DNA of 35,347 nt from an uncultured Eubacteriales bacterium (GCA_934503195.1 CAKSVM010000028.1:1-35347), one strand, 5' to 3'; numbered from the stretch's first letter, positions 7,327 through 15,969 are shown. Numbers and translations are program-made. The notes: generated by a model from the letters alone, not told the origin.

Positions 7327-8073
7327 ATGTTTGATCTTACAGGAAAAAAAGCTCTCATCACAGGTTCGACGCAGGGCATCGGCTTCGCGATCGCGGAGTG
7401 TCTGGCAAAGCAGGGAGCCGACGTAATAATTCACGGCTCGACAAGCCTTGAAAAGTGCGAAAAGGCGGCCGCGAAAATCCGCGAAAACGGTGCGAAGGTT
7501 CTCGGAGTCGCCGTGGCCGATCTCTCAAAGCCCGACGGAGCCGAAAAGCTCTTCGAAGCGGTCGGCGGCGAGCTTGACATTCTCGTCCTCAACGCCTCGA
7601 TTCAGTTCAGAAAGAAGTGGAATGAGATCACGCCCGAGGAGATGGAAATCCAGCTCCAGACGAATTTCAAGTCATCTCTCCGCCTGATTCAGCTCTGTGC
7701 GCCGCACATGGAGGAAAAAGGCTGGGGTCGTGTCGTCACGATCGGAAGCGTTCAGCAGTACAAGCCGCATAAGGACATGGCGGTCTACGCGTCGTCAAAG
7801 GCCGCGCAGATGAATCTCGTGACGAATCTCGCAAAGCAGCTCGCGCCGCTCGGAATCACGATCAACAACCTCTCGCCCGGAGTCATCGCTACTCCGAGAA
7901 ACGCCGACGCTCTCGCCGATCCTGTATACTCGAAGCAGGTCTACGCCGGAATCCCCGCGGGATTCGCCGGAAAGGCTGAGGACTGCGCCGGAGCCGCGCT
8001 TCTCCTATGCTCGGACGAGGGACGCTACATCACCGGTATTGATCTCACGGTCGACGGCGGAATGAAGCTCTGA
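7327..8073 (+). CDS. Short-chain dehydrogenase/reductase (SDR)
   Basis: A 248-residue classical SDR, an NAD(P)-dependent oxidoreductase. The cofactor loop is TGSTQGIG at residues 13-20; the NNAG-type motif appears as LNAS; the catalytic Ser-Tyr-Lys set is in IGSVQQYKPH and YASSK; the closing DGGMKL is typical of the family C-terminus. Its overall look is that of 3-oxoacyl-ACP reductase or gluconate/sugar dehydrogenase relatives. I chose 7327 over the upstream frame because AAAGGAAG precedes it. The divergent AraC gene suggests an inducible sugar- or alcohol-oxidising role, but the substrate is not visible in the sequence. Confidence 0.88.
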   Translation: MFDLTGKKALITGSTQGIGFAIAECLAKQGADVIIHGSTSLEKCEKAAAKIRENGAKVLGVAVADLSKPDGAEKLFEAVGGELDILVLNASIQFRKKWNEITPEEMEIQLQTNFKSSLRLIQLCAPHMEEKGWGRVVTIGSVQQYKPHKDMAVYASSKAAQMNLVTNLAKQLAPLGITINNLSPGVIATPRNADALADPVYSKQVYAGIPAGFAGKAEDCAGAALLLCSDEGRYITGIDLTVDGGMKL

Positions 8074-8085
8074 TAACCAACCACG

Positions 8086-8120
8086 AAATCTCCCCGACCA
8101 TCAAGCCGGGGAGATTTTTT
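8086..8120 (+). terminator. Intrinsic terminator of the SDR gene
   Basis: 11-bp stem (AAATCTCCCCG with CGGGGAGATTT), loop of about 10, and a T run of six. Confidence 0.92.
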
Positions 8121-8130
8121 CTTTCTTCTG

Positions 8131-8158
8131 TGTCAAATTCCGGAAAAAATGCTATAAT
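8131..8158 (+). promoter_or_regulatory. Probable promoter of the SleC/SpoIID-like gene set
   Basis: TGTCAA (8131-8136), 16-bp spacer, TATAAT (8153-8158). The palindrome TTCCGGAA (8138-8145) lies inside the spacer, as in the promoter at 1963-1991. I see no clear match to a sporulation sigma factor (E, F, G or K) site. Confidence 0.6.
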
Positions 8159-8208
8159 GTCAACAGAACACGGCTTTACGCCGTCATCCAAGGAGTTGAT
8201 GATAGCTA

Positions 8209-8625
8209 ATGGAAAAAGACCTGAATATCGGTTACCTCATCGTGAACGTCACGACCGCGTGCGGCGCGATCCCGCTCGAAGACGCCTCAGTCACGATCTA
8301 TGACAGCGACACGCCCGGAAATCCGCTCGTAACCTCGGTCGTCACCGACAACAGCGGCAAGACGCCGAAAATCTCCCTTCCCGCGCCCGACCGCGATATC
8401 TCAATGCGCCCCGGAACCGCCAAGCCCTACGCGTCGTATCTCATCGAGATCGAAAAGGAAGGATACTATCCGGTCACGAACTCGGGTGTCCCGGTCTTCT
8501 CGGGGATAACCTCGATCCAGCCCGTCGAGATGCTTCCGCTCTCTGAGCATGACAGCGCGAACGTCTATCCGCGTTCGGGACTCGATATTCCCGGAAACGA
8601 AAATCAGCAGCTTCGGGGTGAGTGA
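8209..8625 (+). CDS. SleC-type N-terminal domain protein (split off from the downstream gene)
   Basis: A 138-residue protein matching the N-terminal module of SleC/cortex-lytic-related proteins of clostridia: GYLIVNVTT, IPLEDASVTIYDS, DNSGKTPKISLPAPDRDIS, SYLIEIEKEGYYP and VFSGITSIQPVEMLPL. It is a carboxypeptidase-regulatory-like beta sandwich. No signal peptide is seen. In related proteins this module is joined by a linker to the region now coded by the next gene. Here a TGA ends the frame and ATG of the next gene follows at once in the same frame. An AAGGAG stands 13 bases before the start, a rather long spacing. A role in spore cortex or peptidoglycan handling is inferred from relatives. 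Confidence 0.8.
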   Translation: MEKDLNIGYLIVNVTTACGAIPLEDASVTIYDSDTPGNPLVTSVVTDNSGKTPKISLPAPDRDISMRPGTAKPYASYLIEIEKEGYYPVTNSGVPVFSGITSIQPVEMLPLSEHDSANVYPRSGLDIPGNENQQLRGE

Positions 8626-10026
8626 ATGCCTTCATATCCTTATATTCCCTCAACAATAACCGTCCATCTCGGCCCGCCCGATTCCGACGCGCCGAACGTC
8701 ACAGTTCCGTTTCAGGACTACATCGCAAACGTCGCGTCAAGCGAGATCTACCCGACATGGCCCGAAAACGCGATCCGCGCGAATATCTACGCGCAGATCT
8801 CCTTCGCCCTAAACCGTATCTACACCGAATACTACAGAAGTCGCGGATACGACTTCGACATAACGAACTCGACCGCCTACGATCAGGCCTTCTTCAATAA
8901 CCGCGAGATCTTCGAGAACATAAGCCGGCTTGTCGGCGAGATCTTCGACACCTACATCTACCGCGACGACGCGGTTGAACCCCTCTTCGCGCAGTATTGC
9001 AGCGGAACGACCGTCACCTGCGACGGACTTTCGCAGTGGGGAACCGTCACGCTCGCCGAACAGGGTCTGACGCCGTATGAGATTCTGCAACGCTATTTCG
9101 GAAACGACATCAATCTGAATTTCAACACCCCCGTGCAGACTCCGGTTCCGTCGCTTCCCTACCGCGCGCTCCGCCCCGGCGAGGTCGGAGAGGACGTCAG
9201 GACGGCGCAGATACGCTTAAACCGCATATCGGCGAATTATCCGTCGATTCCGAAAATCTATCCGGTCGACGGAATCTACACGACCGGAACCGAGGACGCC
9301 GTGCGCGAGTTTCAGCGGATCTTTGACCTTGAACAGGACGGAATCATCGGAAAAAGCACCTGGTACAAGATAATCAGGATCTACAACGGAGTCAAGAAGC
9401 TCAATGAGCTCGACTCGGAAGGAGTCACGCTCGGCGAGATCGAGCGGCAGTTCCCCGAGATACTCAGCGAGGGCGACAGCGGAATCTATATAAAGCAGCT
9501 GCAATATTTCCTCGCGATCCTCTCCGAGAACACCGACGAGATTCCGGATATCGCGATCGACAGTATCTTCGGCCCGGCGACAAGGAACGCCGTCGAGGCG
9601 TTCCAGCGGCTCTACGGACTTCCGGTCACCGGAATCGTCGACGCCGAGACATGGAACACGCTCTTCAACGTCTACCGCGGAATCGTCACGTCGTCGCCCG
9701 AATTCTACACCGGAACCCCGGTGACTCCCTACCCCGGCTACGCGCTCTCGCTCGGAATGCAGGGGAACGAGGTCAGACTTCTACAGGAATACCTGTCGCG
9801 GCTCTCGGAGACCTATCCGCAGATCCCGCCCGTCGAGGTCAGCGGAGTCTTCGGAACGGCGACGCGCGACGCGGTCTACGCGGCGCAGAATCTCTTCGGA
9901 CTCCCGGTCGACGGGATAGTCAGAATCAACACATGGAACACGATCGCCGACGCGTACCGCGATCTCCTCTACGGCGACTTTGCCGCGGACGGTCAGTTCG
10001 GCGGAAGCACGCTCCGCGAAGAATGA
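8626..10026 (+). CDS. SpoIID-like domain plus three peptidoglycan-binding domains
   Basis: A 466-residue protein. Residues 25-170 resemble the SpoIID lytic transglycosylase: PFQDYIANVASSEIYPTWP, where Glu40 matches the SpoIID catalytic glutamate, then ANIYAQISFALNRIYTEYY, YDFDITNSTAYDQ, and the C-terminal signature GLSQWGTVTLAEQG. Three PG_binding_1 modules follow at about 185-255, 285-355 and 378-450, each with the FGxxTxxAVxxFQ and GxVDxxTWN pattern. No signal peptide is visible. SpoIID in Bacillus acts on septal glycan during engulfment, so this could be a sporulation hydrolase, but activity is inferred. GGGGTGAG lies 5 bases before ATG, which supports independent translation. It is in frame with the upstream gene. 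Confidence 0.82.
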   Translation: MPSYPYIPSTITVHLGPPDSDAPNVTVPFQDYIANVASSEIYPTWPENAIRANIYAQISFALNRIYTEYYRSRGYDFDITNSTAYDQAFFNNREIFENISRLVGEIFDTYIYRDDAVEPLFAQYCSGTTVTCDGLSQWGTVTLAEQGLTPYEILQRYFGNDINLNFNTPVQTPVPSLPYRALRPGEVGEDVRTAQIRLNRISANYPSIPKIYPVDGIYTTGTEDAVREFQRIFDLEQDGIIGKSTWYKIIRIYNGVKKLNELDSEGVTLGEIERQFPEILSEGDSGIYIKQLQYFLAILSENTDEIPDIAIDSIFGPATRNAVEAFQRLYGLPVTGIVDAETWNTLFNVYRGIVTSSPEFYTGTPVTPYPGYALSLGMQGNEVRLLQEYLSRLSETYPQIPPVEVSGVFGTATRDAVYAAQNLFGLPVDGIVRINTWNTIADAYRDLLYGDFAADGQFGGSTLREE

Positions 10027-10038
10027 CAGGAGGCTACG

Positions 10039-10557
10039 ATGAGAAGAATCACAAACGATTTTGATTCGATATACACGGCGCAGAAGTATCTGAACGCGCT
10101 CCATTATAAAAGCGGCGGCGTGATCCCGCTGGTCCACCCCGACGGGATCTTCGGACCTGAGACGACGGCGGCGGTGAGAAAATTCCAGGAGCTTTACGGA
10201 CTCCCGGTGACCGGGGAAATCGACCTTGGGACATGGAACGCGCTCTACAGCTCGTATCTTCTGGCCGAAAAAGAAAAAAGCCCCCCGCTCGCGCTCAGAG
10301 TCTATCCGGGCGAGCCGGGATACACCGTCGCGCGCGACGAGAGGTCGGATATAGTCGCGGTAATTCAGTTCATTCTGCGGCTTCTGGCGCACGTCTACGC
10401 CGACATAGAGGGAAAGCCGCCGACCGGAATCTACGACACGGACACGGCGAAGGACATTTCGGAGTTTCAGCGTCTTCACGGACTGCCCGAGACCGGGAAC
10501 GTCGACCGCGCGACGTGGGACGCGCTCGCGAAAGCCTTCGAAAGAGCGAACGAATGA
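10039..10557 (+). CDS. Protein of two peptidoglycan-binding domains
   Basis: A 172-residue protein made only of two PG_binding_1 modules, at about 5-75 and 95-170. Each has the FGPETTAAVRKFQ or TDTAKDISEFQ helix and the GEIDLGTWN or GNVDRATWD ending. No signal peptide, membrane segment or catalytic domain is present. ACAGGAGG lies before ATG, and only 12 bases separate it from the preceding gene, so it is co-transcribed. It probably acts as a glycan-binding partner of the SpoIID-like protein. Confidence 0.82.
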   Translation: MRRITNDFDSIYTAQKYLNALHYKSGGVIPLVHPDGIFGPETTAAVRKFQELYGLPVTGEIDLGTWNALYSSYLLAEKEKSPPLALRVYPGEPGYTVARDERSDIVAVIQFILRLLAHVYADIEGKPPTGIYDTDTAKDISEFQRLHGLPETGNVDRATWDALAKAFERANE

Positions 10558-10570
10558 ATCCGGAAACTCG

Positions 10571-10596
10571 CGGAGCCGCCGCGCGCGGCGGCTCCG
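10571..10596. terminator. GC-rich palindrome between convergent genes, probable bidirectional terminator
   Basis: A perfect 26-bp palindrome, built on GGAGCCGCC and its complement. No T tract follows on either strand, so it is a weak terminator at best, although it lies in the only gap between converging genes. Confidence 0.5.
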
Positions 10597-10599
10597 GCC

Positions 10600-12714
10600 T
10601 TAAGGCGTCACGATTCCGACGTCGACAGACACAAGCTCGGTTCCATCGGCCGCCAGCCACAGAACCCCGTCAAGCCGCTCGGAAAAGTAGACGTTCTCAA
10701 CCCTGATAAGCTCCGGCGACACGAAGACCGCCGCCTTCGTGAATCCGCTAAGCACGACCGCGCAGTGTTCGGTGAATCCGCTTCCGGTTATATAAAGCGT
10801 GTTACCGGCCCGTTCGACGCCCGTCACCGAAAGTACGCGCGTTCCGAAGCGCATTTCGGTCGGCTCGTATCTCGCGGGCTCGTCCGGATCGTAGAGCTGC
10901 GCGTATTCGAGAAGTCTGAGCTCGACGTTCAGATTTTCTCCCGACGCGAGCTCGCGCTGATGAAGCTTCGTTATATCCCCTTCGTCAATCCCACAGACCG
11001 AGAGAATGTACGACGAAAGCATATAGGCCTCAAAGTCCCCGCCTTTCTCCCCGTCAAAGAGATCCGTGTTCGTCCAGACCGCGTAATCGGTGTCGAAAAG
11101 CGTTCCGTCGATCTCGTCGGCGGTTATCGGCAGCGCGGGAAGATGATCGCCATAGAACACGACAACCACCGGATCGCCCCGCTCTTCAAGTGCCGCTATC
11201 AATTCTCCGATGAAATCGTCGGTCTCGCGGAGCTGATTCACATAGTACGAGTATTCCGCCAGCTTCTTCGACTCCGCGCTCTTCTGGTCGGGCATCGTAT
11301 CATCTTCAGCCGCCGTCAGGTCACGAACTCCGATAAAGCCGTTTCTGTCATCCGAAATCTCATAGTCCGGATAGCTGTCGTCGCGGTCGGGAAATTCCTC
11401 CGGATACTTTCCGTGTCCCTGAACCGTCACCGCGAAGACGAAATCCCTGCCCTCAGTCGAGTCAAGAGCCGAGATTATCTCGCCCGTCAGCACCTCGTCG
11501 CGCTCCCAGCCGAGCGGATTGTAGGTAAGTCCGTTCATCATCTCGGCCGGAGTGAAGCTGTCAAACCCGAGATGCGAATAGACTATATGCCGATCATAAA
11601 AGGTCGCCGTGTGATTGTGCATCGCGTGGGTCGAATAACCGATCTCCTTAAGATCGTTCGCGATACTCTCGCACGAACGGTTCTTCAGAACCGTCGTGTA
11701 CGGATACTCACCAAAACCGAAATGATCGAGATCCATTCCGGTCAGCACCTCGAATTCCGAGTTCGCCGTGCCGCCGCCGACATTCTCCATCCTGAGATAT
11801 CCCGACGTGCCGTTGTCCTTCAGCCGGTTGAAATTCGGCGTGACCTCGTCCGACGTCTCAAGCCACTTCACGCGCCGGACGTCAAAGAAGGATTCGAGCT
11901 GGACAAAAATTATATCGGGTCCCTCTTTCGCCACGTTTTCTTCAGTGCCGGGCGCGCCTTCCGTTTCCGGCGGAGTCTCCGTTGACAGCGACGAAAGCTC
12001 GTCGCGCAGCTTGTCCACGGCGTCGTCGCTGTAGTCCTCCGGACGCTTGACTCCCTGCGAAACGAGACTGCGCGCGAAGCAGTACGCGAATCCGTACGAG
12101 TCATACGCGTCGGCAAGCTCACCCGACGTGTAGTCAATCGCACCGATTTCCGACGCGAAAATATTCATAAGCACAAGCGAAAGTCCCAGAACCGCGACAG
12201 CCGCGAGCGATTTGTGATACGGCACGCGGCATTTCGGGCATTTCACGCAGAGAATTATCGAAAGCGCGACAAAAGCGGCGATTCCGACCGCGATGAGTAT
12301 AATCTGCCAGACCGAGAGATAAAGCGTGAAAAGTCCGAGTGCGCTCTTAACGATCGTGAAATCGATCGCCGAGAGCGGCGACGAGCGGTAGCCGAGGACA
12401 ATACAGTTCGCCACTCCGAGTCCGATCCAGAGAACAGTCAGGAAAAACAGCATCACCGCCCGCTTTTTTATCACAAGGCAGAGCGAGAGCGTGAAAAGAA
12501 TGATTATCGCGTTATATAAAAACATCACCGGATGAACGGCGAGATATGAAAAGGCGGAGGAAACCGATCTGCGTCCGAGTATCTCAAGAGTAAGGTTAAG
12601 TACGACCGAAATCGCCGCCAGAATGCAGAGCGTAACGCCGACCGGAGCCGACGAGAGCCGATCGAGCGGGCTTTTTTTATTCTGCCCGCCCGACGTAATA
12701 ATTCTGGTTTCCAT
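10600..12714 (-). CDS. LtaS-family polyglycerol-phosphate/phosphatidylglycerol transferase with a C-terminal IPT-like domain
   Basis: A 704-residue membrane enzyme of the LTA synthase/sulfatase type. Five membrane helices lie at about 25-45, 60-82, 88-108, 128-158 and 172-188. The extracellular alkaline-phosphatase-like domain spans about 265-600 with the metal set VQLESFF (Glu274), GGGTANSE (nucleophile Thr316) and YGDHLP (Asp523, His524). After the usual end a beta-rich tail (about 627-700, with SVTGVERAGNTLYITGSGF) resembles an IPT/TIG Ig-like domain. The enzyme would transfer glycerol phosphate from phosphatidylglycerol to glycolipid or a sugar. The ATG at 12714 is preferred to a TTG two codons earlier, by spacing to AAGGGG. 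Sulfatase activity itself is unlikely. Confidence 0.88.
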   Translation of the reverse strand: METRIITSGGQNKKSPLDRLSSAPVGVTLCILAAISVVLNLTLEILGRRSVSSAFSYLAVHPVMFLYNAIIILFTLSLCLVIKKRAVMLFFLTVLWIGLGVANCIVLGYRSSPLSAIDFTIVKSALGLFTLYLSVWQIILIAVGIAAFVALSIILCVKCPKCRVPYHKSLAAVAVLGLSLVLMNIFASEIGAIDYTSGELADAYDSYGFAYCFARSLVSQGVKRPEDYSDDAVDKLRDELSSLSTETPPETEGAPGTEENVAKEGPDIIFVQLESFFDVRRVKWLETSDEVTPNFNRLKDNGTSGYLRMENVGGGTANSEFEVLTGMDLDHFGFGEYPYTTVLKNRSCESIANDLKEIGYSTHAMHNHTATFYDRHIVYSHLGFDSFTPAEMMNGLTYNPLGWERDEVLTGEIISALDSTEGRDFVFAVTVQGHGKYPEEFPDRDDSYPDYEISDDRNGFIGVRDLTAAEDDTMPDQKSAESKKLAEYSYYVNQLRETDDFIGELIAALEERGDPVVVVFYGDHLPALPITADEIDGTLFDTDYAVWTNTDLFDGEKGGDFEAYMLSSYILSVCGIDEGDITKLHQRELASGENLNVELRLLEYAQLYDPDEPARYEPTEMRFGTRVLSVTGVERAGNTLYITGSGFTEHCAVVLSGFTKAAVFVSPELIRVENVYFSERLDGVLWLAADGTELVSVDVGIVTP

Positions 12715-12746
12715 GAGCAAATACCCCTTAATATCGTTGCCCAGAA

Positions 12747-12757
12747 ATTATACCACA
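12747..12757 (-). promoter_or_regulatory. Extended -10 promoter of the LtaS-like gene
   Basis: TATAAT (12747-12752, minus strand) preceded by TGTGG. The -35 region is poor. The sequence AATATGAACT lies just upstream (12760-12769, plus strand) and recurs twice before the rhamnose operon. Confidence 0.68.
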
Positions 12758-12794
12758 CTAATATGAACTCTGCGAGATCTTTTTGTTAATTGAA

Positions 12795-14879
12795 TCAGCC
12801 TCCAAGCTCCGAAAGCCTCGTTCCGACACGATCCGATATGATTTTCACGATTTCTGAGAGTTCCTTTGCGCCCGAAAAATACGCCGCCGCGTCCTCAGAG
12901 ACGATCGAGACAAGCTTCCGGTCAGACTCGGTGAAGATTCCGTTTTCAATGAGATCGCGGATCAGCTTCTCATCAAAGTCCCCGAACTCAATCTCATACG
13001 ACCCGCTCTTATCGAATTTCGTCTCACTCGCCACCGCCGTTCCCGACGGATTGTACCAGAATTTCGTCTTCCTTGCCGTCTCAAAATATCGGTCAAGTCC
13101 GGACTTTGCCGCCGGGAAGTTCGCCGAGCTTCCGAAGGCATAATAGTCTCCAGTCAAAAGCTGATGAAGGAACTCCCACGCGCCGGATTTTTCGGCGCAG
13201 TCGGATGACACAAGTAAGGCCAGCGCGGGCTCGATCATCGTCGCCCCGCCCGCTTCTCCCGGATATCCGACGACCGAATACTCCTCGCCGAACGCGCATT
13301 TCTGCGTCATGTAGTCGTTGAGGTTCCGGAGATCCTTAGTATAGAAAAGCGATTTTCCGTCGCGGTAGATTCCGGAATTGTCGGCGTCGTAATCCGCGCG
13401 TTCGTCCTCGTCAAGGAAATTAACCGGATATTCCGCCGGGAGATTCTTCGCGAATTCAAGCAGCCTTCCGAGATATTTCTCATCGGTAAGCGATTTTTCG
13501 TCCGAGAGAATGAGCTTTTCGAGCAGTCCGGCGCGGTTGTCCTCAAACGAGACGAACGAATCGGGATGCGCCTTCGCGATCGAGATCAGCGAGTCGAGAT
13601 CAAATTTTTCGTTCTTTCCGAGCGTCTCGGTCTTAGCGGCCATCGTCTTTATCGTGACCGACGCGGGGAGGACAAAAATCTTTCCATCTCGCGCGATTCC
13701 GGCCGGAAAATCGGAGATATCGAGCATACTGTCGCTTTCGATGAACTCAGAGAGATCGACAAACGCGCCTCTTCTCTCAAGCGGCGGAAGGTCAAGACGG
13801 CTGTCATACTGGAGAATATCCGGAATATTCCCGGCGGCGATCTCGATTCCGAGCCTGTTTATGCCGTCGGCGTTCTTCTTGGACGGGCTGTAGTCGGCGA
13901 CCTCGATGTGATAGACTCCGTTCGTCTGGTTGAAGTCGCTGACCGCCTGACTGAGGACCGTCGATCCGGCAGTGATTCCGAGCGTTATCAGCGTCTTTTC
14001 AGCCGTTTTTCCGTCGGGAACGCGGGAGAGCTTTATAAGCTCCTGACTGCCAGACGCGCCGCCGACACGCCGATAATACGCGCTGTCGCGGCCTTCGACA
14101 AAGAGATCGGCGATCCGCGAATGGTCGACCGAGGAGTTCTTCCAGTCGATCACTACCTCGCTTTTTCCGTCCGCGATCAGATAAACCGCGTCGGCCGTAT
14201 CGGCGTAAATACCGTCAGAAAAGCAGAAATTCCTGACATTCTGAATCCCCGCCACGGTCGGCGACGAAATTCCGTCGGCTGTCACGTCGGCGAAATAGTA
14301 CTTCCCGTCCGACTCGTATCCGATCTTCCCACCGTCAAGCGAAATCACCCTGCCGCCGACCTCATAAATCTTCACCGTGCCGCCGGAAAGCACCGCGATT
14401 TCGTCCTCCGAAGCCGCGACAGTAAGGTCTTTCCCGACATAAAGGAAATCAATCGGCGACGAAAAGCCCTCAAGCCGCTCGAACGACTTCATCGACGTCC
14501 CCGAATAGACCGCGACGTATGCCAAAATCTCAGCGTCTTCGTCGGTTGAAATAAGGAACGCGACGGCCGGATCGCCGTCGTCGGTCAGCGTGAAGGACTG
14601 CGGATAGACTCCGCCGCCCGGCGCGTCGGGCATTTCGGGATAGCTTGCCGTCGTCTCAGCCCCGGCGGTTAGGAAGCAGAGCTTATGATCGTCCATGAAA
14701 GCCGTGTGAAACTCGCCGCCGCGCCATATTCCGCCGAGGAGCTCGTGTCCCGTGTCGATCTTCGCGATTATCGTCGGCGCGAAGACGTTCGTGAGCTTTG
14801 TCCCGCCGTCCGAGCCGCAGGAAAAGAGAGCGACAGTCAGCGCGAGGATAAGAAAGAGTGAGATGATTTTTCTGTACAT
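12795..14879 (-). CDS. Large solute-binding lipoprotein with N-terminal propeller-like half
   Basis: A 694-residue lipoprotein, lipobox LFSC at Cys21. Residues 30-330 are repeated beta strands with paired short turns (for example LTVAASEDEIAVLSGGTVKIYEVGGR), suggesting a propeller-like beta domain. From about 335 (ITLGITAGSTVLSQAVSDFNQTNGVYHI) to the end it is a family 1 extracellular solute-binding fold, including GIEIAAGNIPDILQYD and the KSGAWEFLHQLL helix. Proteins of this hybrid type occur in clostridia near sugar importers, but here no permease is present. AAAGGA lies 8 bases before ATG. A strong promoter precedes it. The ligand cannot be stated. It could instead be a sensor-type lipoprotein. 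Confidence 0.82.
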   Translation of the reverse strand: MYRKIISLFLILALTVALFSCGSDGGTKLTNVFAPTIIAKIDTGHELLGGIWRGGEFHTAFMDDHKLCFLTAGAETTASYPEMPDAPGGGVYPQSFTLTDDGDPAVAFLISTDEDAEILAYVAVYSGTSMKSFERLEGFSSPIDFLYVGKDLTVAASEDEIAVLSGGTVKIYEVGGRVISLDGGKIGYESDGKYYFADVTADGISSPTVAGIQNVRNFCFSDGIYADTADAVYLIADGKSEVVIDWKNSSVDHSRIADLFVEGRDSAYYRRVGGASGSQELIKLSRVPDGKTAEKTLITLGITAGSTVLSQAVSDFNQTNGVYHIEVADYSPSKKNADGINRLGIEIAAGNIPDILQYDSRLDLPPLERRGAFVDLSEFIESDSMLDISDFPAGIARDGKIFVLPASVTIKTMAAKTETLGKNEKFDLDSLISIAKAHPDSFVSFEDNRAGLLEKLILSDEKSLTDEKYLGRLLEFAKNLPAEYPVNFLDEDERADYDADNSGIYRDGKSLFYTKDLRNLNDYMTQKCAFGEEYSVVGYPGEAGGATMIEPALALLVSSDCAEKSGAWEFLHQLLTGDYYAFGSSANFPAAKSGLDRYFETARKTKFWYNPSGTAVASETKFDKSGSYEIEFGDFDEKLIRDLIENGIFTESDRKLVSIVSEDAAAYFSGAKELSEIVKIISDRVGTRLSELGG

Positions 14880-14908
14880 GGATTCTGTCCTTTCGGTTTG
14901 ATACTATA

Positions 14909-14937
14909 ATTGTACCACATTGTCGTTCATTTGTCAA
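14909..14937 (-). promoter_or_regulatory. Sigma-A promoter of the large binding-protein gene
   Basis: Minus strand: TTGACA (14932-14937), 17-bp spacer with TGTGG, TACAAT (14909-14914). Confidence 0.88.
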
Positions 14938-15025
14938 GCTCTACAAGAAAAAAATCAATAACCGTCCTTTTGCACAAAGCGAGACGGACGTTTTTGTGAC
15001 AAACGTCAAAAAATCCGCCGGATAC

Positions 15026-15054
15026 TTGACAAAGGTAAAATAATGTGCTACAAT
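15026..15054 (+). promoter_or_regulatory. Sigma-A promoter of the unrecognised membrane-anchored gene
   Basis: TTGACA (15026-15031), 17-bp spacer with TGTGC, TACAAT (15049-15054). Divergent from the promoter at 14909-14937. Confidence 0.88.
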
Positions 15055-15076
15055 AGTACAAAAAAGGAGTGATCGT

Positions 15077-15922
15077 GTGAAAAAGCGAAATCCCCTCGTG
15101 ATATACTTTTTGTCGCTGGCGGCGGTTGTCGCCGTGATCGGCGTGATCGCGGCCGCCGTCGAGATCGGAAGCCGCCTGAAACCGACAAATCAGATTCTCG
15201 CCGAAGCTCCCGAAGCCGAACCCGAGCATCTTCTGAAAATCCGCGCCTACGCGAATGTCCCGGGCGAAAAAGGCGAAACCCGCGCCCTCTCAGAGCTTTC
15301 CGACAGGCTCATCGCCGGCGCGCTGATGGAAAATAAGGTGATCAAAGACGCGTCGGGCAATGAGATCCCGACCTTTTCGACGGCTAAGGACGAATGGCTC
15401 TACCGCGACCCGATAATCGTCCTCGAGGCCGACGGAAAGATCGAGGCGGAATATTCGGCCGCGATCGGCGAGAGCTGGCTCCGCTTCGGGAAATCGAAGG
15501 AAAACCTCGATAACTCCAACCGCGACGCGAAAGCCACGGGATATGACAGACTCGTGATTCAGCCGAATATTTCGGATTTCCACTCGGTAAAACCCACATT
15601 TTTGAATGTACGCGAGGATATGCGGGAATATAACCGAATCGAAAAGCTCAGGATACGCGATCTCCGTCCCGACGTTCTTATTCCGTCCGACGAGGCGGTT
15701 TTCGAGCGCGCCTGTGCCAGACTTTTCATTAAGGTCTACGACCGCTCCGACGACACGAAGCTCATCGCGTCGGCCGAAATCCTGATTGAGGATCTGTCCG
15801 GCTGCATGAGCGTGAAGGACGTGATCGACGCGGGACGCGCCGACATTCTCTCCGACCGTGAACTTTTCCATCACACCAGCCTGACGCTCGAAAACTACGA
15901 GCAGATCGAAATCATAAAATAA
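15077..15922 (+). CDS. Unrecognised membrane-anchored extracytoplasmic protein
   Basis: A 281-residue protein that I do not recognise. It begins with GTG at 15077, with AAAGGAG just before. Residues 8-29 are one hydrophobic helix after a basic start, so the chain is likely anchored with its remainder outside. The rest alternates short beta-type segments and charged turns, with a final segment ELFHHTSLTLENYEQIEI. It has two cysteines in the exterior part, and no metal or catalytic motif is visible. It is alone in its transcript, divergent from the large binding-protein gene, but nothing else links them. Confidence 0.72.
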   Translation: MKKRNPLVIYFLSLAAVVAVIGVIAAAVEIGSRLKPTNQILAEAPEAEPEHLLKIRAYANVPGEKGETRALSELSDRLIAGALMENKVIKDASGNEIPTFSTAKDEWLYRDPIIVLEADGKIEAEYSAAIGESWLRFGKSKENLDNSNRDAKATGYDRLVIQPNISDFHSVKPTFLNVREDMREYNRIEKLRIRDLRPDVLIPSDEAVFERACARLFIKVYDRSDDTKLIASAEILIEDLSGCMSVKDVIDAGRADILSDRELFHHTSLTLENYEQIEIIK

Positions 15923-15925
15923 AAG

Positions 15926-15957
15926 ACGGCTTTTCCACAGATCTCTGGAAAAGCCGT
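15926..15957 (-). terminator. Intrinsic terminator of the RNase Z-like gene
   Basis: Perfect 12-bp stem ACGGCTTTTCCA and complement, 8-nt loop; on the minus strand it is followed by CTTTTATTTT. On the plus strand there is no T tract, so termination of the plus-strand gene is weaker. Confidence 0.78.
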
Positions 15958-15969
15958 GATATTCGGTTG

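Noticed and set aside
8623..8625. TGA recoded as an amino acid
   Set aside because: TGA serves as the normal stop in many genes here (for example 1816-1818, 35293-35295), and a good ribosome site stands before the next ATG.
10765..11985. A 406-codon plus-strand open frame inside the LtaS-like gene
   Set aside because: It is antisense to a clear enzyme with intact active-site motifs; long antisense frames are common in GC-rich DNA, and no ribosome site or known domain is seen.
14958..14995. Hairpin followed by T run between divergent genes
   Set aside because: The stem is only about 5 bp with a long loop, and no gene ends there.
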